64,000 nt of DNA from NCEH01 sp002257205 (GCF_043195105.1 NZ_JBAFWO010000007.1); one strand, 5' to 3'; counted from the stretch's first letter, positions 1 to 8,837 are shown. Numbers and translations: made by a program. The notes: generated from the letters alone by a model not told the origin.

Positions 1-983
1 CCGCCCATGCGGGCGATGATGTCGTTCTGCCGCAGGATCGCCCGGCAGCGCGCCGCCACGTCCTTCAGAACGGTGTCGCCCGCGCCGTGGCCGAACTGGT
101 CGTTGACCTTCTTGAAGCGGTCCATGTCCAGCATCAGAAGGCACAGATTCTGGCCGGACAGTTCGGCCAGGCGGAATTCCGAGCGCCCGGTTTCGAAGAA
201 GCGGCGGCGATTGTAGGTTTCCGTCAGCGCGTCCGTGCCGGCGAGGCGGCGGAATTCCTCTTCCAGGCGGCGGCGTTCCGTCACATCCCAGAATACCACC
301 ACATAGGTGTCGCCGATGATGCGGAAGCGGAACTGGATGATGCGGTTGGCGCCGTCCCGGCACACCACTTCCCATTCGGTGCGCAGCACGCCGTCCTGGT
401 TCGCGCGCGCGGCCTGGATCAGGCGCTGCCATTCCTCGATGGCGCGGCCGCGCACTTCTGGATCGGGAAAGGCCCGCTCCCACCAAGCATCGTGATGGGG
501 ACGAAGCGGCGTGTCGTCGTACAGGAATAGGTCGTCGGAGACGCGGTTCGCGTATAATTCATTGAAGCCGCTGTCATAAATCTCCACCCCGACGGGCAGG
601 CGCTCGACCACGGTCTGGAGCAGGCGCGACCAGTCCACCACCGGGGGGTGCGGCCCGGTATCGGCGGCATGCCGCGCCAGCGTCAGGACGGTGACATCGG
701 TGCCGGCGGGCCGGGCGAAGCGGAAGCCGAGCTTCGCCACTCCCGTGGGCAGCACGCAGTCGAGCACGAGTTCGTCCGCCGGCAAGGTCTGGTCGAGGAT
801 GGCGGTGAGGCGGCCGGCGGCGAAATCGCCGACCAGCTCGGACAAGGCCTGCCCCGTCGGATCGGATGCCAGAAGCGCCGCGGCGGCGGCATTGGCGTGC
901 TGCACGCGGCGATGCGCTCCGCCGATCACCAGCAGAGGCGCATGGACCAATCCTATCCATTCGGCGGCGTTGATCGGCATCAT
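1..983 (-). CDS. PAS-GGDEF diguanylate cyclase, 3' end beyond the window
   Basis: About 327 residues are visible, from an ATG at 983 to the left edge. Residues 1-110 and 125-235 look like two PAS sensor domains (GLVHAPLLVIGG... and LPVGVEIYDSGFNELYAN...). The second ends in the usual PAS-to-GGDEF linker VTERRRLEEEFRRLAGTDALT. The GGDEF domain follows, with LMLDMDRFKKVNDQFGHGAGD near residue 275. The sequence stops at RMGG, so the GGDEF/GGEEF active-site signature itself lies outside and cannot be checked. The protein would make cyclic-di-GMP in response to a PAS-sensed signal. I see no N-terminal membrane segment, so it is probably cytosolic. No strong ribosome binding site precedes 983, so the exact start is uncertain. 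A second output domain (for example EAL) may follow outside. Confidence 0.85.
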   Translation of the reverse strand, partial: MMPINAAEWIGLVHAPLLVIGGAHRRVQHANAAAAALLASDPTGQALSELVGDFAAGRLTAILDQTLPADELVLDCVLPTGVAKLGFRFARPAGTDVTVLTLARHAADTGPHPPVVDWSRLLQTVVERLPVGVEIYDSGFNELYANRVSDDLFLYDDTPLRPHHDAWWERAFPDPEVRGRAIEEWQRLIQAARANQDGVLRTEWEVVCRDGANRIIQFRFRIIGDTYVVVFWDVTERRRLEEEFRRLAGTDALTETYNRRRFFETGRSEFRLAELSGQNLCLLMLDMDRFKKVNDQFGHGAGDTVLKDVAARCRAILRQNDIIARMG

Positions 984-1039
984 GAGCTGGCAGCAATTGG
1001 AGGCGCGCGGTTGGTGGGTACAGGGCCTGACCGGTTATT

Positions 1040-1759
1040 TCAACCGCTCATTGTAGAAAGCGGCGATACAGTCCGCTCCAGGAAACCCGCGAGATCCTCA
1101 GTGGTGAAGTCCACATAGGCGGCTTCGCGGCCTTCGAACTCCCAGGTTTCGCGCGCCGCGATCCGCTCGCCGGGCGGCACCACGAGGGTGGTCACCATGC
1201 CGATCCGGTGCGGCACCTCCAGGTTGCGGGCGAGGTCCTCGAACATGGCGGCGCGGGTGGGGTCGACGCCATGGGCGCGCAGGAAGCGCTGATAGGCCTC
1301 CTCGGTCGGCTTGGGATGGAATTCCGCCGCCACGATGTCGTGCACCGCCGCGAAATGCCCACCGAGCCCGAGTTTCTCCAGCACATTGCGGGCGTGCTGC
1401 TCCGAGCCGTTGGTATAGACCAGCTTGACGCCGGGCAGCGCCTCGATGGCGGCGGCGAGGCGGGGGGAATGTTCCAGCTCCGACAGGTCGAGATCGTGCA
1501 CATGGGCCAGGAACGCGCCCGCATCCACCCCATGCTCGATCATCAGCCCACGCAGCGAGGTGCCGTAGCGGCGATAATAATCCTTCTGCACCACGAACGC
1601 TTCCTCGTGGCTGATCTTGAGCAGGCGCGCCACATAATCGCGCATGCGCGCGTCGAGCTGCGTCCACAAGTCGAGATGGGCGGGATAGAGGGTATTGTCG
1701 AGATCGAAGACCCAGGTCTCCACTTCCTCGAAGGAACGCGACGGCGTTACTGACGACAT
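1040..1759 (-). CDS. HAD-superfamily pyrimidine 5'-nucleotidase
   Basis: This 239-residue protein has the HAD motifs in order. Motif I is DLDNTLY, with Asp19 as nucleophile and Asp21 as acid/base. Motif II is LVYTNGS, the motif III lysine is in HPKP, and motif IV is MFEDLARNLEVP. This matches the Sdt1/YjjG-like pyrimidine 5'-nucleotidases, which dephosphorylate UMP, CMP or modified pyrimidine nucleotides in the cytoplasm. It lies 93 bp downstream of argB on the same strand. The argB-nucleotidase pairing is common in Rhizobiales, and an intervening hairpin suggests the two are partly uncoupled. Substrate is inferred from family resemblance only. Confidence 0.85.
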   Translation of the reverse strand: MSSVTPSRSFEEVETWVFDLDNTLYPAHLDLWTQLDARMRDYVARLLKISHEEAFVVQKDYYRRYGTSLRGLMIEHGVDAGAFLAHVHDLDLSELEHSPRLAAAIEALPGVKLVYTNGSEQHARNVLEKLGLGGHFAAVHDIVAAEFHPKPTEEAYQRFLRAHGVDPTRAAMFEDLARNLEVPHRIGMVTTLVVPPGERIAARETWEFEGREAAYVDFTTEDLAGFLERTVSPLSTMSG

Positions 1760-1815
1760 GGCATGCCTCCCCGTGCGGATCCGCCGGATGTACCTAATTT
1801 GTTCTTCGCGTAACG

Positions 1816-1841
1816 CGACCCTGGCCGGGCGGCCAGGGTCG
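1816..1841 (-). terminator. Hairpin downstream of argB
   Basis: A perfect 11-bp inverted repeat (CGACCCTGGCC and its complement) flanks a 4-nt loop, starting 12 nt after the argB stop. No clear U-tract follows, so termination may be inefficient or the hairpin may protect the argB message end. Confidence 0.55.
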
Positions 1842-1852
1842 ATAAAGCGGAC

Positions 1853-2758
1853 TCAGCGGGTGATGAGGGTGCCCGCGCCGTGGTCGGTGAGCAGCTCCAG
1901 CAGCACCGCGTGGGGCACCTTGCCATCCAGGATAACGACGCCCTCGACGCCCTGTTCCAGGGCATAGATGCAGGTTTCCACCTTCGGGATCATGCCGCCG
2001 GAGACCGTGCCGTCGGCGATCAGCGCCTTTGCCTGGGCGATGGTGAGGCGGGGAATGAGCTGCTTGTCCTTGTCCAGCACGCCGGGCACGTCGGTGAGCA
2101 TCAACAGCCGCTTGGCGCCGAGCGCGCCGGCGATGGCGCCGGCGAAGGTGTCGGCATTCACGTTATAGGTGCCGCCGTCGAGCGCGGCGGCCACCGGCGC
2201 CAGCACCGGAATCAGCTCGCGGCCGAGGATCTGGTCGAGCACCATGGTGTCCACCTGGTCCGGCTCGCCCACGAAGCCGAGGTCCACCACCTTCTCGATA
2301 TTGCTGCCGGGATCGACCACCACGCGGCTCGCCTTCTTGGCCAGCACCATGTTGCCGTCCTTGCCGCACAGGCCGATGGCCTTGCCGCCAGCTTCGTTGA
2401 TGAAGCCCACGATTTGCTTGTTGATTGAGCCGGCGAGCACCATTTCGACGATTTCCACCGTCGCCTTGTCGGTAATGCGCAGGCCGCCTGCGAATTCGCT
2501 CTTGATGCCGAGCTTGGTGAGCATGGCGCCGATCTGCGGGCCGCCGCCGTGCACCACCACCGGGTTCACGCCGGCCTGTTCCAGCAGCACGATGTCTTCG
2601 GCGAAATTGCGCGCCACGGCCTCGTCGCCCATGGCGTGGCCGCCGTATTTCACGACGATGATGGCATCGTCATAGCGCTGCATGTGGGGGAGGGCCTTGG
2701 CGAGCACCTCGGCTTGCAATCGTCCTTCCGCCAGCTCGGCGGGTTCCTGCACGCTCAT
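1853..2758 (-). CDS. argB: Acetylglutamate kinase
   Basis: The 301-residue protein phosphorylates N-acetyl-L-glutamate with ATP, the second and usually arginine-controlled step of arginine synthesis. The amino-acid kinase fold is clear: VVKYGGHAM near residue 36 binds phosphate, VVHGGGPQIG near residue 68 binds acetylglutamate, and VDTMVLDQILGRELIPVLAPV and NVNADTFAGAIAGALGAKRLLMLTDV form the nucleotide-binding half. The N-terminal extension before the kinase fold (about 30 residues) resembles the N-terminal helix that lets arginine-sensitive enzymes form hexamers, so feedback inhibition by arginine is likely. The ATG at 2758 begins MSVQEPAELAEG. A 271-bp divergent spacer separates it from the membrane protein at 3030. 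Confidence 0.97.
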   Translation of the reverse strand: MSVQEPAELAEGRLQAEVLAKALPHMQRYDDAIIVVKYGGHAMGDEAVARNFAEDIVLLEQAGVNPVVVHGGGPQIGAMLTKLGIKSEFAGGLRITDKATVEIVEMVLAGSINKQIVGFINEAGGKAIGLCGKDGNMVLAKKASRVVVDPGSNIEKVVDLGFVGEPDQVDTMVLDQILGRELIPVLAPVAAALDGGTYNVNADTFAGAIAGALGAKRLLMLTDVPGVLDKDKQLIPRLTIAQAKALIADGTVSGGMIPKVETCIYALEQGVEGVVILDGKVPHAVLLELLTDHGAGTLITR

Positions 2759-3029
2759 CGGCTCGGCCTCTCACATCATCGGGCTTGGGGCGGCGCCGTT
2801 CTAGAGCATGTGGAGGCAAAGTCGAACGGTTTTTAACTGCGCCGCCCCGTGGCGGGCCGCCAAGGCGGGGAAAGCGTTGGCAGGTCACAAAACGGCGATT
2901 TGGAACCGCTGCCGGGAAAGCCGGGGAAACGCCCGCGGGCCGGTCATGTATCCAACACATTTCCCGGCCTAACCGTGCTGCGCGCGGGGCGGTGCCTTCC
3001 TTCCGCCTGCCTTCCCTTAGGATATATTG

Positions 3030-4595
3030 ATGCCGACCTCACGCCAACATGCGAGACGCGCGCTCGATTTGCGGCCCCGCTACATCGCGCTGCTCTTTGT
3101 TATCTGCCTTGTCATGGTGGCGATCCCGATCCTGACGCATCCTATCCCGCCGCTGTCGGACTATGTGAACCATCTCGCCCGCATGCATGTGATCGCCTCG
3201 GTGCCGGGCGATCCTGACCTTTCCCGCTTCTATTTCATCGAATGGAGCGTGATCCCCAATCTGATGGTGGATCTGGTGGTGCCGATCTTCGCGCGGGTGA
3301 TGAACGTCTACGCGGCCGGCGAGGTGTTCACGCTCGCCACCTTCGCGCTGATCGCCTTCGGCACCATGCTGCTGCATCGCGCCCTGTTCGGCTCCTGGTC
3401 GGCGATTGCGCTGCTCGCCTTCCCGCTGCTGTACAACAGCGTGTTCCTGGTCGGCGTGATGAACTACATCTTCGGCATCGGCCTCGCGCTGACCGCCCTC
3501 GCCTGCTGGATCCTGCTGCGCGACCGGGCATGGCCCTGGCGCTATCTCGTCTCCTGCCTGTTCGTGCTGATGCTGTTCTTCTGCCATCTGGTGGCGACCG
3601 GCATCTATGGCATCGGTATCCTGTCGTATGAGCTCTACCGCCTGTGGCAGCGCGCCGAAGGGCCGCTGCGCCTGCGCATCGTGCGCTTCGTCACCGCCGG
3701 CTTTCCGTTCGCCCTCACCGTGCCCCTGATGCTGGCAAGCCCGACGCTGAAGCTCGCCGGGCAGGATTGGTGGGAGCCGCGCGGCAAGATCGACGGCATC
3801 GAGATGGTGGTGAACGTCTATTACGATTATGTCGCCTTCACCCTCACCGGCATCGTGCTGCTGGCCGCCCTGTGGGCGGTGCGCCATCGCCTGATCCGCC
3901 TGCATCCGGTGATCACGCCGCTGCTGATCGTGAGCGGAGTGATCTATCTGGCGCTGCCGCGCACCTTCTTCGCCACCTATATGGCGGACCAGCGCATCCC
4001 CATCGCCATCGCCTTCATGGTGATCGCCTGCATCCAGGTGGATCTGCGCCACCGCCTGGCGCGGCGCGGGTTCGCCATCGTGCTCCTGCTGCTGCTGGCG
4101 GTGCGCGTCGGCGAGGTGCAATTGGTGTGGAACCGCCTGTCGCAATGGACCGTGGCATTCCGTGGCTCGGTGGAGCAGATCAAGCGCGGCTCCAAGGTGC
4201 TCGTCGCCTATGCCGATCCCATGGGCGGCTACGACGTGCGCGACCTCGGCCTCGTGCATGCCGCCTGCCTCGCCATGATCGAGAAATCCGCGCTCGTCAC
4301 CACCGCCTTCACGGTGCCCGGCAAGCAGATCCTGCGCGTGCGCCCGCCTTATAAGGACTGGGTCGACACCGAGGACGGCACTCCGCCGACCCTCGAACAG
4401 ATGCTGCTCTCCTCCGAGGAGCCCACTGTGGACGGGCCGCGCTATTGGGACCTGTGGCCAAAGCATTTCGACTATGTCTATCTGCTGTTCACCGAGCCCA
4501 ATGACAAGAATCCCGACCCCGACGAAATGAAGCTGATCTACAGCGGGGATCGCTTCCAGCTCTACCAGGTGGTCAAGACCAAGCCGGAATCCTGA
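3030..4595 (+). CDS. Polytopic membrane protein of unknown function
   Basis: This 521-residue protein has roughly ten hydrophobic segments, beginning with YIALLFVICLVMVAIPIL near residue 20, and a soluble C-terminal domain of about 130 residues. Around residues 40-75 it carries PPLSDYVNHLARMHVI and RFYFIEW, an acidic loop after the first membrane segment. That topology recalls GT-C type glycosyltransferases or oligosaccharide-modifying proteins, but I recognise no diagnostic motif. The start is the ATG at 3030, preceded by AGGA at 3019-3022; an in-frame TTG lies directly before it. It seems to be a single-gene unit between argB and the phosphonate genes. Function not assigned. Confidence 0.8.
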   Translation: MPTSRQHARRALDLRPRYIALLFVICLVMVAIPILTHPIPPLSDYVNHLARMHVIASVPGDPDLSRFYFIEWSVIPNLMVDLVVPIFARVMNVYAAGEVFTLATFALIAFGTMLLHRALFGSWSAIALLAFPLLYNSVFLVGVMNYIFGIGLALTALACWILLRDRAWPWRYLVSCLFVLMLFFCHLVATGIYGIGILSYELYRLWQRAEGPLRLRIVRFVTAGFPFALTVPLMLASPTLKLAGQDWWEPRGKIDGIEMVVNVYYDYVAFTLTGIVLLAALWAVRHRLIRLHPVITPLLIVSGVIYLALPRTFFATYMADQRIPIAIAFMVIACIQVDLRHRLARRGFAIVLLLLLAVRVGEVQLVWNRLSQWTVAFRGSVEQIKRGSKVLVAYADPMGGYDVRDLGLVHAACLAMIEKSALVTTAFTVPGKQILRVRPPYKDWVDTEDGTPPTLEQMLLSSEEPTVDGPRYWDLWPKHFDYVYLLFTEPNDKNPDPDEMKLIYSGDRFQLYQVVKTKPES

Positions 4596-4719
4596 TTGCG
4601 GGTCACCGCGCCGTCATCCATCTATGACAGACGATTCCGGCAACAGGCGCGTGGCGCGGCCGTCCGCGCGGCGGGCCACGCGCCGCGCCATCGAAAGCAG
4701 GGGCCATCGAAAGGCAGTG

Positions 4720-5850
4720 ATGGAGACCATTCTGACCCATGCGCTCCTCGTGTTCGAGGACCGCATCGCTCCGGGAACCCTGGTGGTGCGCGACGGGCGC
4801 ATCCACGATGTGGGCGAGGGGCGCTCCCAGCTTCCGGCGGCGCAGGATTGCGGCGGCGACTACATCGCCCCCGGGCTGATCGATCTGCACACCGACGCGC
4901 TCGAAGGCCATTTCGTGCCGCGCCCGAAGGTGATCTGGCCCGATCCGCGCGCCGCCGCCCTCGCCCATGACGGGCAGACCGTCGCCTCGGGCATCACCAC
5001 GGTGTTCGACGCCATCTGCGCGGGCGGGTTCGACCAGGCGAAATCCGTGCGCCGCGAATTGTTCACCGTGATGCTGGAGGCGGTGGAGCAAGGCGCGCCG
5101 CTGTTCCGCGCCGACCACCATATTCACCTGCGCTGCGAGCTCACCGACCCCTCCGTGCTGGAGCTTGTGGAACCGCAGCTCGGCCGGGAGCGGCTGTCGC
5201 TCGCCTCCCTCATGGACCACACGCCCGGCACCCGCCAATGGCGCAATGTGGAGCATCTGAAGACCTTCCTGTCCGGTATCGGCAAGAGCGCCGACGAGGT
5301 GGAACAGGAAGTGCTCGAGCGCACCGAGCGCGGGCGGGCGGCGGTGGCGGAGAATCATTCCCGCCTGGCGGCCCTGCTGCGCGACACCGGCATCGTACTG
5401 GCGAGCCATGACGACACCGTGCCCGCCCATGTGGCGATGGCGCAGGACGCCGGCTGCACGATTTCCGAATTTCCCACCACGATGGACGCCGCCCGCGCCG
5501 CCCATGCGGCGGGGCTGACCACCATCGGCGGCGCGCCCAATGTGGTACGCGGCGGCTCCCATTCCGGCGGGGTCGCCATGAAGGATCTCGCGGCCGCCGG
5601 GCTGCTGGACGCGCTGGCCTCCGATTATGTGCCCGCGAGCCTGCTCCAGGGCGCGCTCGCGCTGACCCGGCAGGGCATCGCGCTGCCCCAGGCCATGGCG
5701 CTGGTCACGGCGCGTCCGGCGCGCATGGCGGGCCTTGAGGATCGCGGCCGGCTGGAAGCGGGCCTGCGCGCCGATCTCCTGCGCTTCCGTCTCGACGGGG
5801 AGACGCCGGTGGTGCGGGAAGTGTTCGTCGAAGGTGCGCGGGTGTTCTAA
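4720..5850 (+). CDS. phnM: Alpha-D-ribose 1-methylphosphonate 5-triphosphate diphosphatase
   Basis: The 376-residue amidohydrolase-fold protein is PhnM of the C-P lyase pathway. It hydrolyses ribose 1-phosphonate 5-triphosphate to the 5-monophosphate and pyrophosphate before C-P bond cleavage. It begins METILTHALLVFEDRI and has the metal-site region GLIDLHTDALEGHFVPRP, RADHHIHLRCE, ASHDDTVPAHV and PNVVRGGSHSG, all typical of PhnM. I chose the ATG at 4720 because it is preceded by GAAAGG and starts at the conserved family N-terminus. The frame is open upstream to 4624, but that extension is Arg-rich and unlike the family. Two further phosphonate genes follow; the C-P lyase core phnGHIJKL is not in this window. 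Confidence 0.93.
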   Translation: METILTHALLVFEDRIAPGTLVVRDGRIHDVGEGRSQLPAAQDCGGDYIAPGLIDLHTDALEGHFVPRPKVIWPDPRAAALAHDGQTVASGITTVFDAICAGGFDQAKSVRRELFTVMLEAVEQGAPLFRADHHIHLRCELTDPSVLELVEPQLGRERLSLASLMDHTPGTRQWRNVEHLKTFLSGIGKSADEVEQEVLERTERGRAAVAENHSRLAALLRDTGIVLASHDDTVPAHVAMAQDAGCTISEFPTTMDAARAAHAAGLTTIGGAPNVVRGGSHSGGVAMKDLAAAGLLDALASDYVPASLLQGALALTRQGIALPQAMALVTARPARMAGLEDRGRLEAGLRADLLRFRLDGETPVVREVFVEGARVF

Positions 5851-5852
5851 CG

Positions 5853-5912
5853 CATTGCGCTGTCGCATTTTCTTCACGCGAACCGGTCTCCACTTCGCTT
5901 GAAAATGCTTTA
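5853..5912. repeat. Dispersed intergenic repeat, family A, copy 1
   Basis: About 60 bp directly after the phnM stop closely matches the reverse complement of 57409-57467. Shared blocks are CATTGCG, TTCTTCACGCGAACCGGT, CCACTTCGC and GAAAATGCT. The ends (GCATTTTC and GAAAATGC) are mutually inverted, so the RNA could fold. This resembles a short repeat scattered through many Rhizobiales genomes. Confidence 0.7.
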
Positions 5913-6002
5913 AAAAATGCGGCGCGTCTTGCGCGGGCGCGGGGCGGCCCTAGTTTGGCGCGCCGTCCGCGCCCACCGCGCCGGTTTTGCATGGGGGATC
6001 GA

Positions 6003-6725
6003 ATGTCGCCGCGCTATGCCATCTATCTTGCGCCGCCCGGCGACAGCGCCCTGTGGGCCTTCGGCTCCGCCGTGCTCGGCTATGATGCCGCCACCGGCGG
6101 CGATCTCGCGCCGCCCGCGCTCGCCGGTTTCGACGCCGAGACTTGGCATGCCCTGACGCAGGAGCCGCGCCGCTACGGGTTCCACGGCACGCTGAAGGCG
6201 CCGTTCCGCCTCGCCGAGGGCTTGGACGAGGCCGATCTGTTCGCCGCCGTCTCCGCCTTCGCGACCGGCTATCGCCCGTTCGAGCTGCCGCCGTTGGAAG
6301 TGCAGCAGCTCGGCCCGTTCCTGGCGCTGATGACGCCCACGCCGGTGCCGGCCCTGCTGGATCTGGCCGGCTGCGCGGTGGTGGAACTGGACGGCCTGCG
6401 CGCGCCCCTCACGGAGCAGGAGGTGGCGCGGCGCCGGCCCGAGCGGCTCACCGCCCGCCAGCTGGAGCATCTGCACCGCTATGGCTATCCCTTTGTGCTG
6501 GAAGATTTTCGCTTCCACATGACGCTGACCGACGCGCTCGACGAACCCACCTGCGCCCATGCGCTCAATTCCCTGTGCGAGGCCTATGCTGCCAGCGGCG
6601 CCCATCTTCCGGTGCCGGTCGCGGAGATCGCGATCTATCGCCAGGCCGAGGCCGGGCAGCGCTTCCGCGCCCTCCATCGCGCACCGCTGGGCGGCGTGGA
6701 AGCCGTGCAGGAGATGCCGGCATGA
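6003..6725 (+). CDS. DUF1045 phosphonate-metabolism protein (2H phosphoesterase-like)
   Basis: The 240-residue protein begins MSPRYAIYLAPPGDSALWAFG and contains two H-x-T motifs, FHGTLKAPF near residue 60 and FHMTLTDAL near residue 170. These are the hallmark of the 2H phosphoesterase fold shared with LigT-type 2'-5' RNA ligases and cyclic phosphodiesterases. Proteins of this family (DUF1045) recur in phosphonate operons. A plausible role is opening or processing a cyclic ribose-phosphate intermediate, but this is inference. GGGGGA precedes the ATG at 6003. The stop overlaps the next start as ATGA, so it is co-translated with the acyltransferase. Confidence 0.85.
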   Translation: MSPRYAIYLAPPGDSALWAFGSAVLGYDAATGGDLAPPALAGFDAETWHALTQEPRRYGFHGTLKAPFRLAEGLDEADLFAAVSAFATGYRPFELPPLEVQQLGPFLALMTPTPVPALLDLAGCAVVELDGLRAPLTEQEVARRRPERLTARQLEHLHRYGYPFVLEDFRFHMTLTDALDEPTCAHALNSLCEAYAASGAHLPVPVAEIAIYRQAEAGQRFRALHRAPLGGVEAVQEMPA

Positions 6726-7375
6726 GCCCGCAAGCCCCCAAGAAGCTCGGACTCGCGCCGCTGATCCACGAGGGCGCGCAGGTGAGGGCCTCCACGCTCG
6801 GGCGCTATACCGAGGTCGGCGCCCGCACCAAGCTGCTCGAAGTGGACATGGGCGATTATTCCTACGTCGCCAATGATGCCGACATCGCTTATGCCAGCAT
6901 CGGCAAATTCTGCTCCATCGCGGCGATGACGCGGCTCAATCCCGGCAATCATCCCATGTGGCGGGCGAGCCAGTCGCATTTCACCTATCGCGCCTCGGCC
7001 TATTTCGAGGATGCCGCCGACGAGGGCGATTTCTTCCAATGGCGGCGCGACCACCATCTCAACATGGGGCATGACGTGTGGGTGGGGCACGGGGCGGTGA
7101 TCCTGCCGGGCCGCACCATCGGCACCGGTGCCGTGATCGCGGCGGGCGCCGTGGTGAGCAAGGATGTGCCGCCCTATGCCATCGTCGCCGGTGTGCCGGC
7201 GCGCATCGTGAAATGGCGCTTTCCCGAGGATATCGCCGCGCGGCTCCAGGCCTTGGCCTGGTGGGATTGGCCCCACGCGGCCCTGCGCGCGGCGCTGGAG
7301 GATTTCCGCAACCTTTCGATCGAGGCGTTCCTGGAGCGCTACGAGGCCGTTCCGGTGGACGAGCCGCAGCCCTGA
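6722..7375 (+). CDS. Hexapeptide-repeat acyltransferase of phosphonate clusters
   Basis: The 217-residue protein is a left-handed beta-helix acyltransferase. It has imperfect hexapeptide repeats (VRASTLGRYTEVGARTKLLEV, YVANDADIAYASIGKFCSI) and then the catalytic and helix-closing part HDVWVGHGAVILPGRTIGTG and PPYAIVAGVPARIVKWRF. It matches the phosphonate-associated hexapeptide transferase family, often misnamed chloramphenicol acetyltransferase. It may acetylate aminoalkylphosphonates as PhnO does, or modify another pathway intermediate; the acceptor cannot be read from sequence. Its start overlaps the preceding stop by 4 nt, making phnM, the DUF1045 gene and this gene one likely transcription unit. 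Confidence 0.85.
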   Translation: MSPQAPKKLGLAPLIHEGAQVRASTLGRYTEVGARTKLLEVDMGDYSYVANDADIAYASIGKFCSIAAMTRLNPGNHPMWRASQSHFTYRASAYFEDAADEGDFFQWRRDHHLNMGHDVWVGHGAVILPGRTIGTGAVIAAGAVVSKDVPPYAIVAGVPARIVKWRFPEDIAARLQALAWWDWPHAALRAALEDFRNLSIEAFLERYEAVPVDEPQP

Positions 7376-7406
7376 CCTGACGTTCCCGCGCACCGGTGGC
7401 GGCGGC

Positions 7407-7847
7407 TCAGGCCGGCTCCACCCGCAGCACCGGGCCGTCCGCGCCCACCACCTTCACCTGCGCGCCCACGGGCAAGTCGGGGCCTTCCACGCGCCAGATG
7501 GTGTCGTCGATGCGCACCCGTCCGGTGCCCTCGTGGATCGCGTGCTCCAGCGTGAACACACGCCCCACATAGCCTTCCGCCCGGCGGTTGAGGAACGGGC
7601 GGTCGCTCGCCTGGTCCGGCTTGGGGGTGATCTGGCGGGCGATTAGCACCGCCACCAGCGCTAGCGCCGCGAACACGATCACCTGCGTCTGCCAGGCCAG
7701 CACAACGAGCAGCGCCACGCCGCCGGTGGCAAGCGCGGCAAGGCCGAGCCAGAGCAGGAACACGCCCGGCAGGAATACTTCGGCCAGCAGGAGCAGGCCG
7801 CCGATGACGAACCAGGCCCAGATGGACTGTTCGAGCAGTTCGCCCAT
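7407..7847 (-). CDS. NfeD family membrane protein
   Basis: This 146-residue protein has three hydrophobic segments in residues 10-75 (WAWFVIGGLLLLAEVFLPGV and two more). A soluble OB-fold tail from about residue 85 (EGYVGRVFTLEHAIHEGTGRVRIDDTIWRVEGPDLPVGAQVKVVGADG) is typical of NfeD-like proteins. NfeD partners SPFH-domain proteins and is thought to modulate their membrane microdomains. The SPFH gene lies immediately upstream on the same strand with 6 bp between stop and start, so the two form an operon. It is the short NfeD form without the ClpP-like protease domain. Confidence 0.93.
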   Translation of the reverse strand: MGELLEQSIWAWFVIGGLLLLAEVFLPGVFLLWLGLAALATGGVALLVVLAWQTQVIVFAALALVAVLIARQITPKPDQASDRPFLNRRAEGYVGRVFTLEHAIHEGTGRVRIDDTIWRVEGPDLPVGAQVKVVGADGPVLRVEPA

Positions 7848-7853
7848 GGCCGC

Positions 7854-8837
7854 TCAGGCGTCCCGCGCCGGGCCGGCGGTGGGGCCGGTGGGACCCGCGC
7901 GGCGGATGGATTTCCCATCCTCGCCGCCGAACGCGCCGCGCGCGATCTCGCCGATGCCAGCCAGCGAGGACAGCAGCGCCGTGCCCTCGTAAGGCATCAG
8001 CACCACCTTCTGGTTCGGCGCGCCGGCGAGGGTTTCGAACGCCTTCACGTATTTCTCGGCGATATAATAATTGAGCGCGGCGGGATCGCCCGCGGTGATG
8101 GCGGCGGAGAGCATCTGCGTTGCCTTGGCATCGGCCTCGGCGAGGCGCTCGCGGGCCTCGGCGTCGCGATAGGCGGCCTCGCGCCTGCCTTCCGCTTGCA
8201 GGATCTGCCCCTGCTTCTCGCCTTCCGAGCGCAGGATTTCCGACTGGCGCTGGCCCTCGGCCTCCAGGATCACCGCGCGCTTCTCGCGCTCCGCCTTCAT
8301 CTGCCGGCCCATGGCGGCGACGAGATCGGCCGGCGGGACGATGTCCTTGATCTCGATGCGGTTGATCTTCACCCCCCAGCTCGACACCGCAGCATCCACC
8401 ACCCGCAACAGACGCTCGTTGATCTCGTCGCGATGGGAGAGCAATTGGTCGAGGTCCATGGACCCCATGACGGTGCGGATGTTGGTGGTGGTCAGCGCGA
8501 TGATGGATGTGTCGAGCAACGTGACTTCATAGCTCGCCTTGGCCGCGTCGAACACCTGGTAGAACACCACCCCGTCCACCGAGACGGTGGCATTGTCCTT
8601 GGTGATGACTTCTTGGGTCGGCACATCATGGACCTGTTCCATGATGTTCACCTTCTGGCCGATGCGGTCGATGAAGGGGACGATGAGGTTGAGGCCGGGA
8701 TAGAGCGTGCGCGTATAGCGGCGGAACCGCTCGACCGTGAATTGATAGCCCTGAGGCACGGTCTTCACGCCGGCGAACACCACGGCGATGACCAGCACCA
8801 GAAAAACCAGCGCGAACGCATTCAGTCCGAACGGCAT
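7854..8837 (-). CDS. SPFH/stomatin-type membrane protein (QmcA-like)
   Basis: The 327-residue protein has an N-terminal membrane anchor (ALVFLVLVIAVVFAGVKTV) and an SPFH domain from about residue 28 (VPQGYQFTVERFRRYTRTLYPG, VSVDGVVFYQVFDAAKASYEV, TNIRTVMGSMDLDQLLSHRDEIN). A charged coiled coil follows (MKAEREKRAVILEAEGQRQ), then a short tail. Stomatin-like proteins oligomerise at the membrane and act with NfeD and membrane proteases. I chose the ATG at 8837, preceded by GGGAG; the frame is open to 8924 but that extension is Pro/Arg-rich and lacks a signal. The gene heads an operon with nfeD. Confidence 0.93.
   Translation of the reverse strand: MPFGLNAFALVFLVLVIAVVFAGVKTVPQGYQFTVERFRRYTRTLYPGLNLIVPFIDRIGQKVNIMEQVHDVPTQEVITKDNATVSVDGVVFYQVFDAAKASYEVTLLDTSIIALTTTNIRTVMGSMDLDQLLSHRDEINERLLRVVDAAVSSWGVKINRIEIKDIVPPADLVAAMGRQMKAEREKRAVILEAEGQRQSEILRSEGEKQGQILQAEGRREAAYRDAEARERLAEADAKATQMLSAAITAGDPAALNYYIAEKYVKAFETLAGAPNQKVVLMPYEGTALLSSLAGIGEIARGAFGGEDGKSIRRAGPTGPTAGPARDA

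Noticed and set aside
3039..4466. 475-codon minus-strand frame, His/Gln-rich
   Set aside because: Antisense shadow of the membrane protein gene, which has a ribosome binding site and clear transmembrane segments.
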